Shown: positions 17,314 to 28,250, numbered from the stretch's first letter. The stretch is DNA of 64,000 nt from Ascidiaceihabitans sp. (GCA_028825475.1 JAPKAB010000003.1:62001-126000), one strand, 5' to 3'. A program made the numbers and translations. The notes: a model not told the origin generated them from the letters alone.

Positions 17314-18495
17314 TTAGCTGCTCATGTCGTATGCACGTTCGCCGTGGACCGCGAGATCAAGACCGTTCACTTCAGTCTCTTCGTCAATGCGGATCGGGAT
17401 GAACAAACGAATGATCAAAACCAACACAACGCTTACAACCAGCGTATAAATACCAACGATTGCCAGTGAACCCAACTGTGCGGTCCATGTGCCCGCACCG
17501 AATACAGCGATCATGATGGTGCCAAAGATACCGCCAACACCGTGCACCGCGAAGACGTCCAATGTGTCGTCGATTTTGCATTTATTGCGCACAAAGTTTA
17601 CCGCTTCTTGGCAACCAACACCTGCGATCGCACCAATGATCAAGGCCTCAACTGGACCCACAAAACCAGATGCTGGTGTGATGGATGCGAGACCTGCGAT
17701 TGTACCGGTTACGATACCAACCAAAGACGCGCGGCCAAATTTGATACGCTCCCACAGTGCCCATGTCAGCGATGCTGTTGCAGCAGAGATATGTGTGACT
17801 GTGATCGCCATTGCGGCGCCGCCATCGGCAGCAAGCTGTGAACCACCGTTAAAGCCAAACCAGCCAACCCATAATAGGGCTGCACCAATCATCACCATGC
17901 CAGGGTTATGTGGCGGTGTGTTTTGGTTTTTGCGCGCGCCCAAGAAGACGGCCAGAACAAGTGCGGCAATACCTGCGGTTTCGTGAACCACAATACCACC
18001 CGCGAAATCACGAACGCCGGTTTCACCAAAGATGCCACCGTCAGCTAGGAAGCCGCCGCCCCATACCCAGTGAACAACTGGCGCGTAGCACAATAACATC
18101 CACGCGGCTGAGAAGGTCAAAACGAAACCAAAGTTCATACGTTCAACGTATGCACCAACAATCAATGCAGGCGTGATGATTGCGAAAGTCATCTGAAAAG
18201 CAAAGAACAAAACCTCAGGCAATGTGCCCGATAGGCTGTCTGACGTAACGCCAAGCAACATCATCTTGTCCAAGCCACCCCAGTAACCGCTGTCGCCGCC
18301 ACCAAATGCGATGGAGTAGCCAAAGAAGAACCACAAGACGCTCATCAAACAAGCAATCGCATAACAATGCATAAATACGCTAAGGACGTTGCGCGCCCGT
18401 ACTAGGCCACCATAAAAAAGGGCAAGCCCCGGTAATGTCATCATTAGCACCAATGCGGTGGCTGTGATGATCCAAGCTGTATCAGCTCCGTTCAT
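17314..18495 (-). CDS. amtB: Ammonium transporter
   Basis: 393 residues with eleven predicted membrane helices, inner-membrane ammonium/ammonia channel. The twin pore histidines are visible in 'APVVHWVWGGG' and 'FAVHGVGGIFG'. There is no long N-terminal signal extension as in some AmtB proteins. No glnK is adjacent, although amtB is often paired with it. The 220-base region upstream (18496-18719) is the likely site of nitrogen-dependent control, but I found no clear NtrC site. Confidence 0.96.
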   Translation of the reverse strand: MNGADTAWIITATALVLMMTLPGLALFYGGLVRARNVLSVFMHCYAIACLMSVLWFFFGYSIAFGGGDSGYWGGLDKMMLLGVTSDSLSGTLPEVLFFAFQMTFAIITPALIVGAYVERMNFGFVLTFSAAWMLLCYAPVVHWVWGGGFLADGGIFGETGVRDFAGGIVVHETAGIAALVLAVFLGARKNQNTPPHNPGMVMIGAALLWVGWFGFNGGSQLAADGGAAMAITVTHISAATASLTWALWERIKFGRASLVGIVTGTIAGLASITPASGFVGPVEALIIGAIAGVGCQEAVNFVRNKCKIDDTLDVFAVHGVGGIFGTIMIAVFGAGTWTAQLGSLAIVGIYTLVVSVVLVLIIRLFIPIRIDEETEVNGLDLAVHGERAYDMSS

Positions 18496-18719
18496 ATCTT
18501 TTCTCCCATCGGAATCAGTTTAATTGCGGTGGTCGTAAACGAACTATGGCTAGAAAAAGCAGCAAAATGACATTTCAACGCTTAAAATGAGGGCGATAAG
18601 GGGAGTGCTTAATAATCATGCGGACTAAGGGCGTGATTGATTAAATATTGTGCGAAGTGAGGTTTTGTTGTTTCTTAGGTCTGCACCTTCGCGATACCGA
18701 CATAATACCGACGTTGGAT

Positions 18720-19208
18720 TTAGCGGCTAATGCTGCGGTTTTGGATCAATCGATCCAGTAACATTTGCAGGGCATGATCACGTGCCGCTTCACGTACATT
18801 GGACCGACCCAACGCCCCAAATTCGACAGTCTCTGTAACGCAGTTTTTGTTGTCAGCGATGCCAAAGCAAACGCGTCCTTCGGGTTTATGATCTGATCCA
18901 CCCGGTCCTGCAATGCCTGTGATTGAAACGCTCAAGGCGGCCTCAGAATTACGCAGTGCACCCTTTGCCATCTCTGCGGCCACCTGTTCGCTGACGGCAC
19001 CGTGTGTGTCCAGTGTGGCACCGGAAACACCCAACATCTGCATCTTGGCATTGTTGGTGTAGGTGACAAATCCACGCTCAGCCACTGCTGATGAACCGGC
19101 AATATCAGTCAGTGCGGCCATAACCATGCCGCCAGTGCAGCTTTCTGCAGTGGTAATTATGGTTTTATTTTGTTTAGCTAAATCAAGTATTTGAGTTGCG
19201 AGGTTCAT
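18720..19208 (-). CDS. CinA C-terminal domain protein (nicotinamide-nucleotide amidase type)
   Basis: 162 residues, the stand-alone CinA C-terminal domain without the N-terminal molybdopterin-binding-like half. 'ITTAESCTGGMVMAALTDIAGSS' is the conserved catalytic region with the Ser and Lys/Thr hallmarks; 'SITGIAGPGG' follows. The family deamidates nicotinamide mononucleotide (PncC activity). Its ATG overlaps the stop of pgpA by four bases (ATGA), making it the last gene of the ispD-ispF-pgpA-cinA operon. Confidence 0.92.
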   Translation of the reverse strand: MNLATQILDLAKQNKTIITTAESCTGGMVMAALTDIAGSSAVAERGFVTYTNNAKMQMLGVSGATLDTHGAVSEQVAAEMAKGALRNSEAALSVSITGIAGPGGSDHKPEGRVCFGIADNKNCVTETVEFGALGRSNVREAARDHALQMLLDRLIQNRSISR

Positions 19209-19702
19209 CCTATGAGCAGCCTGTGTGCAACACCCGCCATAACAATCACGCCGATGGCGGCAAAGACGCCTGCGATGACATCATCCAGCATTACACCTAG
19301 CGCATCGCCACGTTTGTCAGCCCAGCCGATGATCCATGGCTTCCAAATGTCGAACAGGCGAAACAGGGCAAATGCCGCGATCCAGCCGGGCCACATCACA
19401 TGAATTGGGATGTCGCTGTTCCATGCTGCAAAGGACAAAGGCATTAGGGCGATCCATTGGCCAACCAGTTCATCCACAACGATTTCCGAAGGGTCATGAT
19501 CGTCGGAGCCTTCAGTCATTTTGGACGTGGCCCACCAGCCCTTAAAAAACGCAGCAATGGTGCCAATGAGCAAAAGCGGGAAGCCGCCAATAATATGAAT
19601 CAACCACGCCCAAGGTAGGGCAACAAACGAGCCCCAAGTGCCAGGAGCAGGACGGATATATCCAACCCCCATTAGGGTACCGATCATCGTTGCAAGTTTC
19701 AT
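19205..19702 (-). CDS. pgpA: Phosphatidylglycerophosphatase A
   Basis: 165 residues, integral membrane. It dephosphorylates phosphatidylglycerol phosphate. '[17 protein letters not shown]' is the family signature, with '[14 protein letters not shown]' carrying the acidic catalytic residues. ATG 19702 is chosen as it makes an ATGA overlap with the ispF stop; the six-codon-longer alternative would lie inside ispF. Its own end overlaps the cinA start in the same way. Confidence 0.93.
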   Translation of the reverse strand: MKLATMIGTLMGVGYIRPAPGTWGSFVALPWAWLIHIIGGFPLLLIGTIAAFFKGWWATSKMTEGSDDHDPSEIVVDELVGQWIALMPLSFAAWNSDIPIHVMWPGWIAAFALFRLFDIWKPWIIGWADKRGDALGVMLDDVIAGVFAAIGVIVMAGVAHRLLIG

Positions 19703-20178
19703 AATTTCACCAGTGTACAAGTTGCAATGCAGGCGATCCCTTCGCCCCGTCCGGTAAAGCCCAAGCGCTCGGATGTTGTGGCTTTGACCGACACGCGGTC
19801 CAAGTCCATCCCCATCAAGCGCGCCATTTCAACGCGCATTTCGTGACTGCGTGGGCCGATTTTGGGGAACTCACAGATCAAGGTGCAATCGACGTTAGAT
19901 ATTGAAAAGCCCATGTTTTTCGCCATCTTAACCGCATGCGTTAGGAAAATATGGCTTTCGGCGCCCTTCCATTGTGGGTCGCTTGGCGGAAAGTGCTGTC
20001 CAATATCACCCTTGGCCAAAGCGCCGTAGATCGCATCGGTCACCGTATGCATACTAACGTCTGCGTCTGAGTGCCCAACCAGTCCGTGGGTGTGCGGAAC
20101 TTTAACGCCACATAGGGTGACATGGTCGCCCGGTCCAAAGGCGTGCACGTCAAATCCGTTGCCTAGTCTAATGTCCAT
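19699..20178 (-). CDS. ispF: 2-C-methyl-D-erythritol 2,4-cyclodiphosphate synthase
   Basis: 159 residues, full length. It catalyses the fifth step of the MEP isoprenoid pathway. The zinc-binding Asp10 and His12 (GFDVH) and the GHSDADV segment are present. It overlaps the end of ispD by 11 bases and is followed by pgpA with an ATGA overlap. Here IspD and IspF are separate proteins, unlike the IspDF fusion of some other alphaproteobacteria. Confidence 0.96.
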   Translation of the reverse strand: MDIRLGNGFDVHAFGPGDHVTLCGVKVPHTHGLVGHSDADVSMHTVTDAIYGALAKGDIGQHFPPSDPQWKGAESHIFLTHAVKMAKNMGFSISNVDCTLICEFPKIGPRSHEMRVEMARLMGMDLDRVSVKATTSERLGFTGRGEGIACIATCTLVKL

Positions 20179-20827
20179 TGCGTCTCTCTAATATTTGTTC
20201 AGCCCGCGCGAAATCAGCGGGTAGGGTGATCTTTAGATTGTCTTCGTCTCCATCCACAATCGCAACTGTAATTCCAGCTGCGCGTGCGACTTCGACGTCA
20301 TCGGCTGCAACGCCATCAAATGCAGCATGGGCTGCGGTGATTGCATCTAGTTTAAAGCCTTGGGGTGTTTGTGCGCGGAACAATCCGTTGCGATCTTGGG
20401 TGCCCGTTACCATTCCACCCGCACCAGTCCAAAGTGCGTCTGTCACGACAAGTGCTGGTGCCGCGCCATTGGCCGTTTCAAGCGCAGCTATAATGTTGGT
20501 GATGGTCTGGTCCGTCACGCATGGCCGTGCAACGTCATGTATCAGAACGTTTTTCGTACCAGATGGAATTGCCTGAAGGCCCAGCTTAACCGAATCCGAA
20601 CGCTCAGCCCCACCAGTGGTGACCGTCAGGCCGTTGATGTCTGGTGCAAGGTGCAAGTCATCTGGATGCAGCACCAATATAACGCTGGAAATCGCGGGGT
20701 GCGCGGCAAAAGCTTGCAGGGTATGAGCAATCACAGGCTGACCTGCGATTTTACGCCATTGCTTTGGCACTTCACCACCCGCACGTGTTCCACGTCCAGC
20801 AGCAACGATTAAGGCTGCGTTGCTCAT
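20168..20827 (-). CDS. ispD: 2-C-methyl-D-erythritol 4-phosphate cytidylyltransferase
   Basis: 219 residues. It forms CDP-methylerythritol in the MEP pathway. The N-terminal nucleotide-binding motif is '[13 protein letters not shown]' with Lys in PKQW; 'IHDVARP' lies near the middle and 'TPQGFK' follows, both family hallmarks. ATG 20827 is chosen since it begins immediately before the Rossmann-like fold; a frame reaching 20947 would add 40 residues without family similarity. First gene of a four-gene overlapping operon. Confidence 0.95.
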   Translation of the reverse strand: MSNAALIVAAGRGTRAGGEVPKQWRKIAGQPVIAHTLQAFAAHPAISSVILVLHPDDLHLAPDINGLTVTTGGAERSDSVKLGLQAIPSGTKNVLIHDVARPCVTDQTITNIIAALETANGAAPALVVTDALWTGAGGMVTGTQDRNGLFRAQTPQGFKLDAITAAHAAFDGVAADDVEVARAAGITVAIVDGDEDNLKITLPADFARAEQILERRNGH

Positions 20828-21007
20828 ATTTTGGTTCGTTTCATCATTCGCATTCTTTACGCAGTTGTAGCCTTGGTGGCAAATATTGGGAGATATGCCT
20901 ATTTTTTGTGCGTTAGGTCGTTTATTGAGCGCCTGATTGCGGCGCACGGATTGAGTGAGCCAAACAAAACCCGTTAAATCATATCAAGTACTACAGGATT
21001 CCACGCC

Positions 21008-21973
21008 TTGACCAATCCAATGACCCTAAGCCCACCTGTGATGTTGGCCCCTCTGGCGGGAATCACAGACCTGCCATTTCGTAATTTGGTTTCGTCCTTT
21101 GGGGCGGGCATGGTCGTATCTGAAATGATTGCGAGCCACGATATGCTGAACCAGACGATGGGCAGCCGTGAGAAAGCAGAGCTAGGGCTAGGGCACGTGG
21201 GCACAGCAGTTCAGTTGGCAGGCCGTGAGCCCGAACCATTGGCAGAAGCGGCCAAGATGGTTGAGGCGCAGGGTGCCAAGGTGATCGACATCAACATGGG
21301 TTGTCCTGCAAAAAAGGTGGTCAGCGGTTACTCTGGATCTGCGTTGATGAAGATACCCGATCATGCGCTTAGCTTGATTGAGGCTGTGGTCGCAGCCGTA
21401 GACGTACCTGTGACCCTCAAAACCCGACTTGGTTGGGATGATGACCTACTGAACGCACCTGACATTGCGCGTCGCGCTGAGGCGGCGGGCATCCAGCGTG
21501 TTGTGATACACGGACGCACACGGTGCCAGTTCTACAAAGGCAGTGCGGATTGGAAAGCTATTCGTGCGGTTAAGGACGCCGTTTCGATCCCAGTCATTGC
21601 GAACGGCGATATCGTCGACATTGCCACGGCACGTATGGCGCTTGAGCACTCAGGCGCGGACGGCATTATGATTGGGCGCGGTGCACAAGGACGCCCTTGG
21701 CTACTTGCCGAAGTTGCGCACGCTATATTTGGCACGCCGGCACCTGTGATCCCAACGGGGCAGGCTTTGGCGGATATGGTTATTGGTCACTATTTGGCGA
21801 TGATCGATTTTTACGGCGAAAAGATGGGGCTGCGTATGGCGCGCAAGCACCTTGGTTGGTTCATGGATACAGCTGGAACGCCAGCTGAATTACGCCGCAA
21901 TGTTCTAACTGAAAAAGATGCACGTGAGGTCATGAAGATGATCCCCGAAGCAATGGAAGGGGGCGCAGAATGA
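21008..21973 (+). CDS. dusB: tRNA-dihydrouridine synthase (NifR3 type)
   Basis: 321 residues, FMN-dependent reduction of uridine in tRNA D-loops. '[14 protein letters not shown]' and the catalytic cysteine in NMGCPAKKV are present, and 'VIHGRTR' follows. It is the classic nifR3 position directly before ntrB, with overlapping ends (ATGA at 21970-21973). The start is uncertain: a TTG at 21008 has AGGA 9 bases upstream, while ATG 21020 is four codons later without a good ribosome binding site. Confidence 0.94.
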   Translation: MTNPMTLSPPVMLAPLAGITDLPFRNLVSSFGAGMVVSEMIASHDMLNQTMGSREKAELGLGHVGTAVQLAGREPEPLAEAAKMVEAQGAKVIDINMGCPAKKVVSGYSGSALMKIPDHALSLIEAVVAAVDVPVTLKTRLGWDDDLLNAPDIARRAEAAGIQRVVIHGRTRCQFYKGSADWKAIRAVKDAVSIPVIANGDIVDIATARMALEHSGADGIMIGRGAQGRPWLLAEVAHAIFGTPAPVIPTGQALADMVIGHYLAMIDFYGEKMGLRMARKHLGWFMDTAGTPAELRRNVLTEKDAREVMKMIPEAMEGGAE

Positions 21974-23052
21974 GTGATCCAAATATCTGGGCATCGTTGC
22001 CTGTACCTGGAGTTCTTATCGGGCCTGATGATAAAATCCTTGATATCAATTCTGCCGCTGAAGGTTTCTTGAATGTTTCTGCCAAGAATGTGCGTGGCGT
22101 ACCTTTATGGGATCAGATTGCAATTGATGCACCACTTGAAGAAGCTTTCGCGCATGCCCGTGAAAATGGGACACCGCTGTTTGTAAACGACGTGGATGTT
22201 GGCAGTGGCCAACGTGCACCTTTGCAATGTGCCTTACAGATCGCGCCGCTGATTGGTTCTGAGGGTCAGATGATCCTCATGATTTCGCCGCGTGAGTTGG
22301 CGGGGCGAATGACACAGAATGATACTGTAAAGTCGGCAGCGAAATCAGCGATAGGCATGGCTGAAATGTTGGCCCATGAGATCAAGAACCCGTTGGCCGG
22401 TATAACAGGGGCTGCACAATTGCTGAGCATGAACCTCGCGCCAGAAGACCTTGAACTGACTGATCTAATTGTTGAAGAAAGCCGTCGAATTGTTAAGCTG
22501 CTTGAGCAGGTTGAACAGTTTGGAAACCTTAGCGTCACCGAAATGCAGTCAGTCAACATCCATGATGTTCTAGATCGTGCGCGCCGCTCTGCTTTGCTGG
22601 GGTTCGGTGCAAATATGAAGATCATTGAAGATTATGATCCGTCATTACCAGCGGCCTCGGGTGATCCCGATCAATTGCTACAGGTCATTCAAAACCTTCT
22701 TAAGAATGCGTCTGAAGCCGCAGGCGAACGAGGCGGTACAATCCGTTTGCACAGCTACTTCGAACACTCTTTCCGTTTGCGACGCTCTGATGGTTCGGGC
22801 CACTCTTTGCCTTTGCAAATTGAGATTATCGATGATGGTCCGGGGCTTCCTCCGGGGATCAAGGATGATATTTTCGATCCGTTTGTTTCCGGCAAGGAAA
22901 ATGGAACAGGCCTTGGCCTCGCCTTGGTAAGCAAAATCATCTCAGACCACGGCGGATGGATTTCGGTCTCTTCTGTACCGGGGCGCACAATTTTCCGTAT
23001 TTCGCTACCGCGCTGCAAAGAGCAGGCATCCAACCAAACAATGAAGGATTAA
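21970..23052 (+). CDS. ntrB: Nitrogen regulation sensor histidine kinase NtrB
   Basis: 360 residues, soluble. An N-terminal PAS-like domain (about 5-100) precedes the HisKA domain with phospho-acceptor His136 in AHEIKNP and an ATPase domain with N, G1 (DDGPGLP) and G2 (GTGLGLA) boxes. It phosphorylates NtrC under nitrogen limitation, with activity set by PII proteins. It overlaps dusB by four bases and is three bases from ntrC. Confidence 0.95.
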   Translation: MSDPNIWASLPVPGVLIGPDDKILDINSAAEGFLNVSAKNVRGVPLWDQIAIDAPLEEAFAHARENGTPLFVNDVDVGSGQRAPLQCALQIAPLIGSEGQMILMISPRELAGRMTQNDTVKSAAKSAIGMAEMLAHEIKNPLAGITGAAQLLSMNLAPEDLELTDLIVEESRRIVKLLEQVEQFGNLSVTEMQSVNIHDVLDRARRSALLGFGANMKIIEDYDPSLPAASGDPDQLLQVIQNLLKNASEAAGERGGTIRLHSYFEHSFRLRRSDGSGHSLPLQIEIIDDGPGLPPGIKDDIFDPFVSGKENGTGLGLALVSKIISDHGGWISVSSVPGRTIFRISLPRCKEQASNQTMKD

Positions 23053-23055
23053 GTC

Positions 23056-24426
23056 ATGGACGGAACAGTATTGGTCGCAGATGATGATCGCACCATTCGA
23101 ACGGTTTTGACGCAAGCACTGACACGGGCAGGGTGTAAGGTACATGCCACCTCCAGTCTAACGACGCTGATGCGTTGGGTGGCTGAGGGTAAAGGCGACG
23201 TTGTTATTACTGACGTTGTTATGCCTGACGGAAATGGCCTTGAGATGCTGCCAAAGATTGCTGAGGACCGTCCCGGTTTGCCTGTAATTGTTATTTCGGC
23301 ACAGAACACCATTATGACTGCGATCAAAGCGGCTGAAGCGGAAGCCTACGACTATTTGCCCAAACCCTTCGACCTGCCTGATCTGATGAAGCGGACAGCG
23401 CGGGCGTTGGAATTACGTGGCCAACACCGGAGCGCACCTACAGAAGTCGCTCAAGAACGCCCCGAAGAATTGCCATTGGTTGGGCGAACCGATGTTATGC
23501 AATCGCTTTACCGCGTCGTTGCTCGTGTAATGAACACGGATTTACCTGTGCTGATTTGGGGTGAAAGTGGTACTGGAAAGTCATTGATTGGGCGCGCGAT
23601 CCACGATTTTTCGGATCGTCGCACCTTACCGTTCGTCACAGTGACATCTGCGGATTTGCAAGACCTTGAAGGGCCCGCACGTGTGTTAGCGCGGGTTAAG
23701 GGCGGTACGCTTTTGATTGACGAAATCGCGGACATATCTGATGAGATACAAGCGCGTATCGTGCGGATGATGGACACGCCAGGCGAATATGTGCCGCGGT
23801 TTTTAGCGACTAGCCAGTCCAATTTAACAGGTGCGATGGAAAATGGCACTGTGCGTAAAGATCTGTATTATCGCCTAAGTGGCGCAACTTTGAACGTGCC
23901 ATCGCTGCGCGAACGGGTCGACGATATTCCATTGCTTGCGGAACATTTTCTTGGCCGGATCGAACAAGCAGGCAGCGTCATTCGCAGCCTGTCGGAGACT
24001 GCGGCCGAAATTTTCCGCACCTACAGCTGGCCGGGCAATGTGCGCCAACTCGAAAATGCCGTGAAACGATTGGGGCTTACTAGCCGAAGCCCTGAAATTA
24101 CGGCGGCGGAGGTGCAGCAAGTGTTGGGCCATCAGCCCGATCTTGCCCCATTGCGCGGTGGCCCAACGGATACCGAAAAGTTAGGTGCATCCGTTGGGCG
24201 TCATCTTCAGCGATATTTCGATCTACATGGGGATATGTTGCCCCCAGATGGTTTATATGGCCGTATTTTGCGCGAGATTGAGGTGCCATTGATCGAGATC
24301 GCATTGGATGCAACTCACGGTAATCAGGCCAAATGCGCTGATCTTTTAGGGATCAATCGAAACACGCTGCGCAAAAAGGTTAAAGAGCTTGAAATTGAGG
24401 TCATGAGGCGTCGAAAATTGATGTAA
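23056..24426 (+). CDS. ntrC: Nitrogen regulation response regulator NtrC, sigma-54 independent type
   Basis: 456 residues. A receiver domain (1-120, phospho-Asp53 in ITDVVMP) precedes an AAA+ domain with Walker A GESGTGKS, Walker B 'LLIDEI' and a C-terminal Fis-type helix-turn-helix ([20 protein letters not shown]). The segment between Walker A and B is shortened and has no GAFTGA loop, which is needed to contact sigma-54. This matches the Rhodobacter capsulatus NtrC, known to activate sigma-70 polymerase. A hairpin follows the gene before ntrY. Confidence 0.95.
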   Translation: MDGTVLVADDDRTIRTVLTQALTRAGCKVHATSSLTTLMRWVAEGKGDVVITDVVMPDGNGLEMLPKIAEDRPGLPVIVISAQNTIMTAIKAAEAEAYDYLPKPFDLPDLMKRTARALELRGQHRSAPTEVAQERPEELPLVGRTDVMQSLYRVVARVMNTDLPVLIWGESGTGKSLIGRAIHDFSDRRTLPFVTVTSADLQDLEGPARVLARVKGGTLLIDEIADISDEIQARIVRMMDTPGEYVPRFLATSQSNLTGAMENGTVRKDLYYRLSGATLNVPSLRERVDDIPLLAEHFLGRIEQAGSVIRSLSETAAEIFRTYSWPGNVRQLENAVKRLGLTSRSPEITAAEVQQVLGHQPDLAPLRGGPTDTEKLGASVGRHLQRYFDLHGDMLPPDGLYGRILREIEVPLIEIALDATHGNQAKCADLLGINRNTLRKKVKELEIEVMRRRKLM

Positions 24427-24430
24427 AATA

Positions 24431-24453
24431 GCCACAGAAACTGTGGCATTCTT
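24431..24453 (+). terminator. Hairpin between ntrC and ntrY
   Basis: A perfect 7-base stem GCCACAG/CTGTGGC (24431-24437, 24441-24447) with an AAA loop and a short ATTCTT tail. It is likely a partial terminator separating ntrBC from ntrYX; the T run is weak. Confidence 0.5.
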
Positions 24454-24526
24454 AACGCACCCATGTTATCAACCACGAGATGTAGCGGTGGGTGCCTGAT
24501 TTACCGCATTAACTAGGTAGGGTCAC

Positions 24527-26767
24527 GTGGCAATCCCAACGCGCCAAACTCCTTGGGCAGACACACTACGTAAATTGCGCAGGCAACGTCGTGCCCGTGG
24601 TTACGCGACAACTGGATTGGTTGTTTTGGGGCCATTTTTGGCTCTGGCAACGTTCCTGATCTTGGGGCCATTGGATCAGGGGGCGAGTGACCTTTCTCTT
24701 AGGCTCATTTTACTCGCTGACGTTGTCTATATACTCATAATTGCTGCGCTGGTTTTGGCCCAAGTGGCTCGCATTATTTCAGCACGTCGTGCTCAATCCG
24801 CCGGGTCACGCCTTCACCTGCGTCTCACAGCAGTCTTTGCAGCTCTAGCGCTATTCCCAACGGTAATCGTGGCTGTGTTTGCAATGTTGACGATCAATAT
24901 TGCACTGGAGGGTTGGTTTTCTGAACGTGTGCGCAACGTTGTCGGGTTCTCACTTGCTGCTGCAGAAGCTTACGAGCAGGAGCAACGTGAAGGTCTGATT
25001 GAGGATGCACGAACTTTAGCAGCGCGCATGGATATCGTGCGGGCCGAACGTTTTGAGTTAAGTGACAGCGAGTTGCTAGGAATTGAGCAACGTAAAATCC
25101 AACGTGGGCTGCGCGAGGCGTATTTAGTTGATGGAACCGCGTCTATTCGGGCACGTGGTGATCGTTCCTATTTGTTTGATTTTGAGCCACCTGACGCGCG
25201 ACAGATGGCAGTTGCGCGTGAGACAGGTTTGGCGATTATTCAGGATTGGTTCATCAATGAATTCAGGGTTTTGGTTCCACTAAAAAGCTCACCTGATCGA
25301 TATTTATACGTAACGCGTGATGTCGATGGTGAAATTCTATCTCTATTGGATGAGACACAAAAAACCGTCCGGTTATATCAGCAACTTGAAAGTGACCGTG
25401 GAAAACGGTTGTTTGAATTTGGTCTTCTTTATTTGGCATTTGCTGTCATTTTGATCCTTGGTGCCGTTTGGCTAGGACTTGGCTTTGCAGAACGTCTTTC
25501 TGGTCCTGTTGGACGTCTGACTGGAGCAGCGCAGCGAGTTGGGGCAGGGGATCTGGATGTTCAGGTCCGAGAAGAAGATGGCGATGACGAGATTGCGATG
25601 CTGGGCCGGTATTTCAACCAAATGACCCGCCAGCTTAAGGGCCAGCGGGAAACCTTGTTGGACAACACAGGCCAAATTGAACGCCGTCGACGGATGTTTG
25701 ACTCAGTTCTAAGTTCTGTAACGTCTGGCGTTGTCGGTTTGGATCCTGATGGTCGTGTGGCTTTTGTAAATAAATCGGCTGCCAGATTATTAGATTGGCA
25801 TGAAGACCAGCAAATGGTGCCATTGGCTGTTGCTGTACCTGAATTTGGACCTTTGTTTGAAGTTTTGCGCAGTGGTCCTGGAGAAGCTTCACAAAGTGAA
25901 ATTAAGGTTAGTCGCAATGGGCAGTTAGAGAACCTGTTGGTGCGCATGGCGACCCGTCGAAATGAAGGAGGCAATCTTGAAGGTTTTGTTGTGGCCTTTG
26001 ATGATGTGACTGATTTGGTTAGTGCCCAGAGAATGGCGGCGTGGGGTGATGTGGCGCGCCGGATTGCGCATGAGATCAAGAACCCGCTAACACCCATTCA
26101 ACTGAGTGCTGAACGGATTAGACGTAAATTTGGGCCCAAACTTGGCGACGAAAGCGACGATCTAGAGCAGATGACCGGTGTGATCATTCGTCAGACTGGC
26201 GATTTACGGCGCATTGTTGATGAATTTTCAAAATTCGCACGGATGCCAGAACCTGATCGCAAAACGCATGATTTGGCTAAATTGGTTAATGATGCAGTTG
26301 TTCTACAGCGCCTTGGTCAACCAGAAGTTGAAATTAAATTGACCGGTGCGGAATCCGCTTTGATGGCTGAGTTTGACGATACGATGATCTCTCAAGCGAT
26401 GACAAATTTGATCAAGAACGCAGGCGAAGCAATCGATTCATTGGTCAAAAAGGGAGCACCAGACGATTTGCGGCCACAGATTGTTGTCGAGGTCTCTAAC
26501 GTTGATGGCCATGCCTGCATCACTATTGCAGACAATGGTATTGGGCTGCCCGAAGATCGAGCACGTTTGTTTGAACCCTATGTGACGACACGTAGCGAAG
26601 GCACGGGTCTTGGCTTGCCAATTGTTAAAAAAATTATCGAAGAACACGGCGGAACTTTACAGCTGCAAAACGCACCTGTTTTTGACGGTCAAAATCATTT
26701 CGGGGCTATGGCGGTTATCAAACTTCTTTTAGCTCCATCAGACATCGCAGCAGCGATCAATAAATAA
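24527..26767 (+). CDS. ntrY: Sensor histidine kinase NtrY
   Basis: 746 residues, inner membrane. Four hydrophobic segments are seen (about 25-46, 60-82, 104-125 and 293-318), enclosing a periplasmic loop between the third and fourth. HAMP, PAS, HisKA (His in [11 protein letters not shown], about residue 511) and ATPase domains follow. It pairs with NtrX; in related bacteria the pair responds to nitrogen or redox conditions. It starts with GTG, with AGGG about 6 bases upstream. Confidence 0.94.
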   Translation: MAIPTRQTPWADTLRKLRRQRRARGYATTGLVVLGPFLALATFLILGPLDQGASDLSLRLILLADVVYILIIAALVLAQVARIISARRAQSAGSRLHLRLTAVFAALALFPTVIVAVFAMLTINIALEGWFSERVRNVVGFSLAAAEAYEQEQREGLIEDARTLAARMDIVRAERFELSDSELLGIEQRKIQRGLREAYLVDGTASIRARGDRSYLFDFEPPDARQMAVARETGLAIIQDWFINEFRVLVPLKSSPDRYLYVTRDVDGEILSLLDETQKTVRLYQQLESDRGKRLFEFGLLYLAFAVILILGAVWLGLGFAERLSGPVGRLTGAAQRVGAGDLDVQVREEDGDDEIAMLGRYFNQMTRQLKGQRETLLDNTGQIERRRRMFDSVLSSVTSGVVGLDPDGRVAFVNKSAARLLDWHEDQQMVPLAVAVPEFGPLFEVLRSGPGEASQSEIKVSRNGQLENLLVRMATRRNEGGNLEGFVVAFDDVTDLVSAQRMAAWGDVARRIAHEIKNPLTPIQLSAERIRRKFGPKLGDESDDLEQMTGVIIRQTGDLRRIVDEFSKFARMPEPDRKTHDLAKLVNDAVVLQRLGQPEVEIKLTGAESALMAEFDDTMISQAMTNLIKNAGEAIDSLVKKGAPDDLRPQIVVEVSNVDGHACITIADNGIGLPEDRARLFEPYVTTRSEGTGLGLPIVKKIIEEHGGTLQLQNAPVFDGQNHFGAMAVIKLLLAPSDIAAAINK

Positions 26768-26780
26768 GAGGTATAAACCC

Positions 26781-28187
26781 ATGAGCGACATTCTGATTGT
26801 AGACGACGAACGTGACATCCGCGAATTGATCTCTGAAATCTTAAAAGACGAAGGCTTTACAACACGTTTGGCGGGAAATTCTGATGATGCGATCGCGGCA
26901 ATTGATGCTGAACCACCTGCGCTGATGATCCTTGATATATGGCTAAAAGACAGCCGTATGGACGGAATTGATATTCTTAAAACGGTTAAGCGCGAAAACC
27001 CAGATGTGCCTGTTGTTATCATTTCAGGTCATGGAAATATTGAAATTGCGGTTGCTGCGATTAAGCAGGGCGCCTACGATTTTATCGAAAAACCATTTAA
27101 TATCGACCAACTCTTGGTGGTTATCCGTCGCGCAATGGAAACCAGTCGACTACGCCGTGAGAACCAAACGCTGAAACGCCAAGATGGTGTTCAATCCGAA
27201 ATGATTGGTGCCTCGGCCTCTTTTCGTACGTTGATTAGCCAGTTGGACAAAGTGACGAAATCTAATGGTCGCGTTATGCTAAGCGGACCAGCCGGCAGCG
27301 GCAAAGAAGTGGCGGCACGCTATATTCACGCCAATTCTAACCGCGCAAGTGCACCTTTTGTTACTGTAAACTGTGCGGGTGTGACCCCTGATCAAATGGA
27401 AGAGATGTTGTTTGGCAGTGAGGGTACAGATCGTGGAGTGGAACTAGGGTTGCTGGAACAAGCCAACGGCGGTGTCATCTATTTTGATGAAGTTGCGGAT
27501 ATGCCTCCGGGCACACAGACCAAAATCTTGCGCGTTTTAGTTGACCAACAATTCTTGCGTGTTGGCGGTTCAGAGAAAGTGCGCGTTGATCTGCGTGTGA
27601 TCTCTAGCACAAACCGTAACCTTGAGGTCGAGATCGAAGCTGAACGGTTCCGCCAAGAATTGTTCCACCGCTTAAACGTTGTACCAATTTCGGTTCCTTC
27701 ACTTGAAGATCGGCGTGAGGATATTCCGTTATTGGCCGAGTATTTCATCAAGGAATGCAACACAAACCAAGGTCTAGCCTTGCGCGTGCTGAGTGATGAT
27801 GCCTCGGCCTTGATGCAAACGATGGTTTGGCCAGGCAATGTGCGTCAGTTGAAAAATCTTATCGAACGTGTTCTTATCCTTAGTGATGGCAGTGGTCCAA
27901 TTGAGGCCCGTGAATTGCCGGGTGAAGAAGAAAGCAGCAATGAGGAAGGTCGGGTCGTTCTATCGGGTGCATTGGCGACCTTGCCACTTCGTGAGGCTCG
28001 TGAGGCGTTCGAACGCGAATACCTTTTGACTCAGATTAACCGTTTTGGTGGCAACATTAGTCGCACGGCCAACTTTGTTGGGATGGAGCGCAGTGCACTT
28101 CACCGTAAACTTAAGTCATTGGGTGTTGTTACCTCTGCCAAAGCTGGTGCGCGCGTCGCACATGTTGAAGAAGGTGATGGCGAATAG
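26781..28187 (+). CDS. ntrX: Response regulator NtrX
   Basis: 468 residues. Receiver domain with phospho-Asp52 (LILDIWL region), AAA+ domain with Walker A 'SGPAGSGKE' and Walker B 'IYFDEVAD', and a Fis-type DNA-binding C-terminus 'SRTANFVGMERSALHRKL'. The GAFTGA loop is absent: where it should be, the sequence reads 'LFGSEGTDRGVELG'. It is 13 bases after ntrY, so the two are cotranscribed. Confidence 0.94.
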   Translation: MSDILIVDDERDIRELISEILKDEGFTTRLAGNSDDAIAAIDAEPPALMILDIWLKDSRMDGIDILKTVKRENPDVPVVIISGHGNIEIAVAAIKQGAYDFIEKPFNIDQLLVVIRRAMETSRLRRENQTLKRQDGVQSEMIGASASFRTLISQLDKVTKSNGRVMLSGPAGSGKEVAARYIHANSNRASAPFVTVNCAGVTPDQMEEMLFGSEGTDRGVELGLLEQANGGVIYFDEVADMPPGTQTKILRVLVDQQFLRVGGSEKVRVDLRVISSTNRNLEVEIEAERFRQELFHRLNVVPISVPSLEDRREDIPLLAEYFIKECNTNQGLALRVLSDDASALMQTMVWPGNVRQLKNLIERVLILSDGSGPIEARELPGEEESSNEEGRVVLSGALATLPLREAREAFEREYLLTQINRFGGNISRTANFVGMERSALHRKLKSLGVVTSAKAGARVAHVEEGDGE

Positions 28188-28200
28188 GCACCGGAGAATG

Positions 28201-28250
28201 CCAAGTCGGGGTATGTCGCTAATTGAATTGACCCGACTTGGGCCTTCTGT
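28201..28250 (+). terminator. Hairpin between ntrX and trkA
   Basis: Perfect 10-base arms CCAAGTCGGG (28201-28210) and CCCGACTTGG (28232-28241), with a 21-base loop. No strong T run follows, so it may be an attenuator or mRNA-stabilising structure rather than a full terminator. Confidence 0.45.

Noticed and set aside
18690-18720. Repeated ATACCGAC motif near amtB, seen again in anmK
   Set aside because: Only two short copies at each place and no regular spacing; likely chance.
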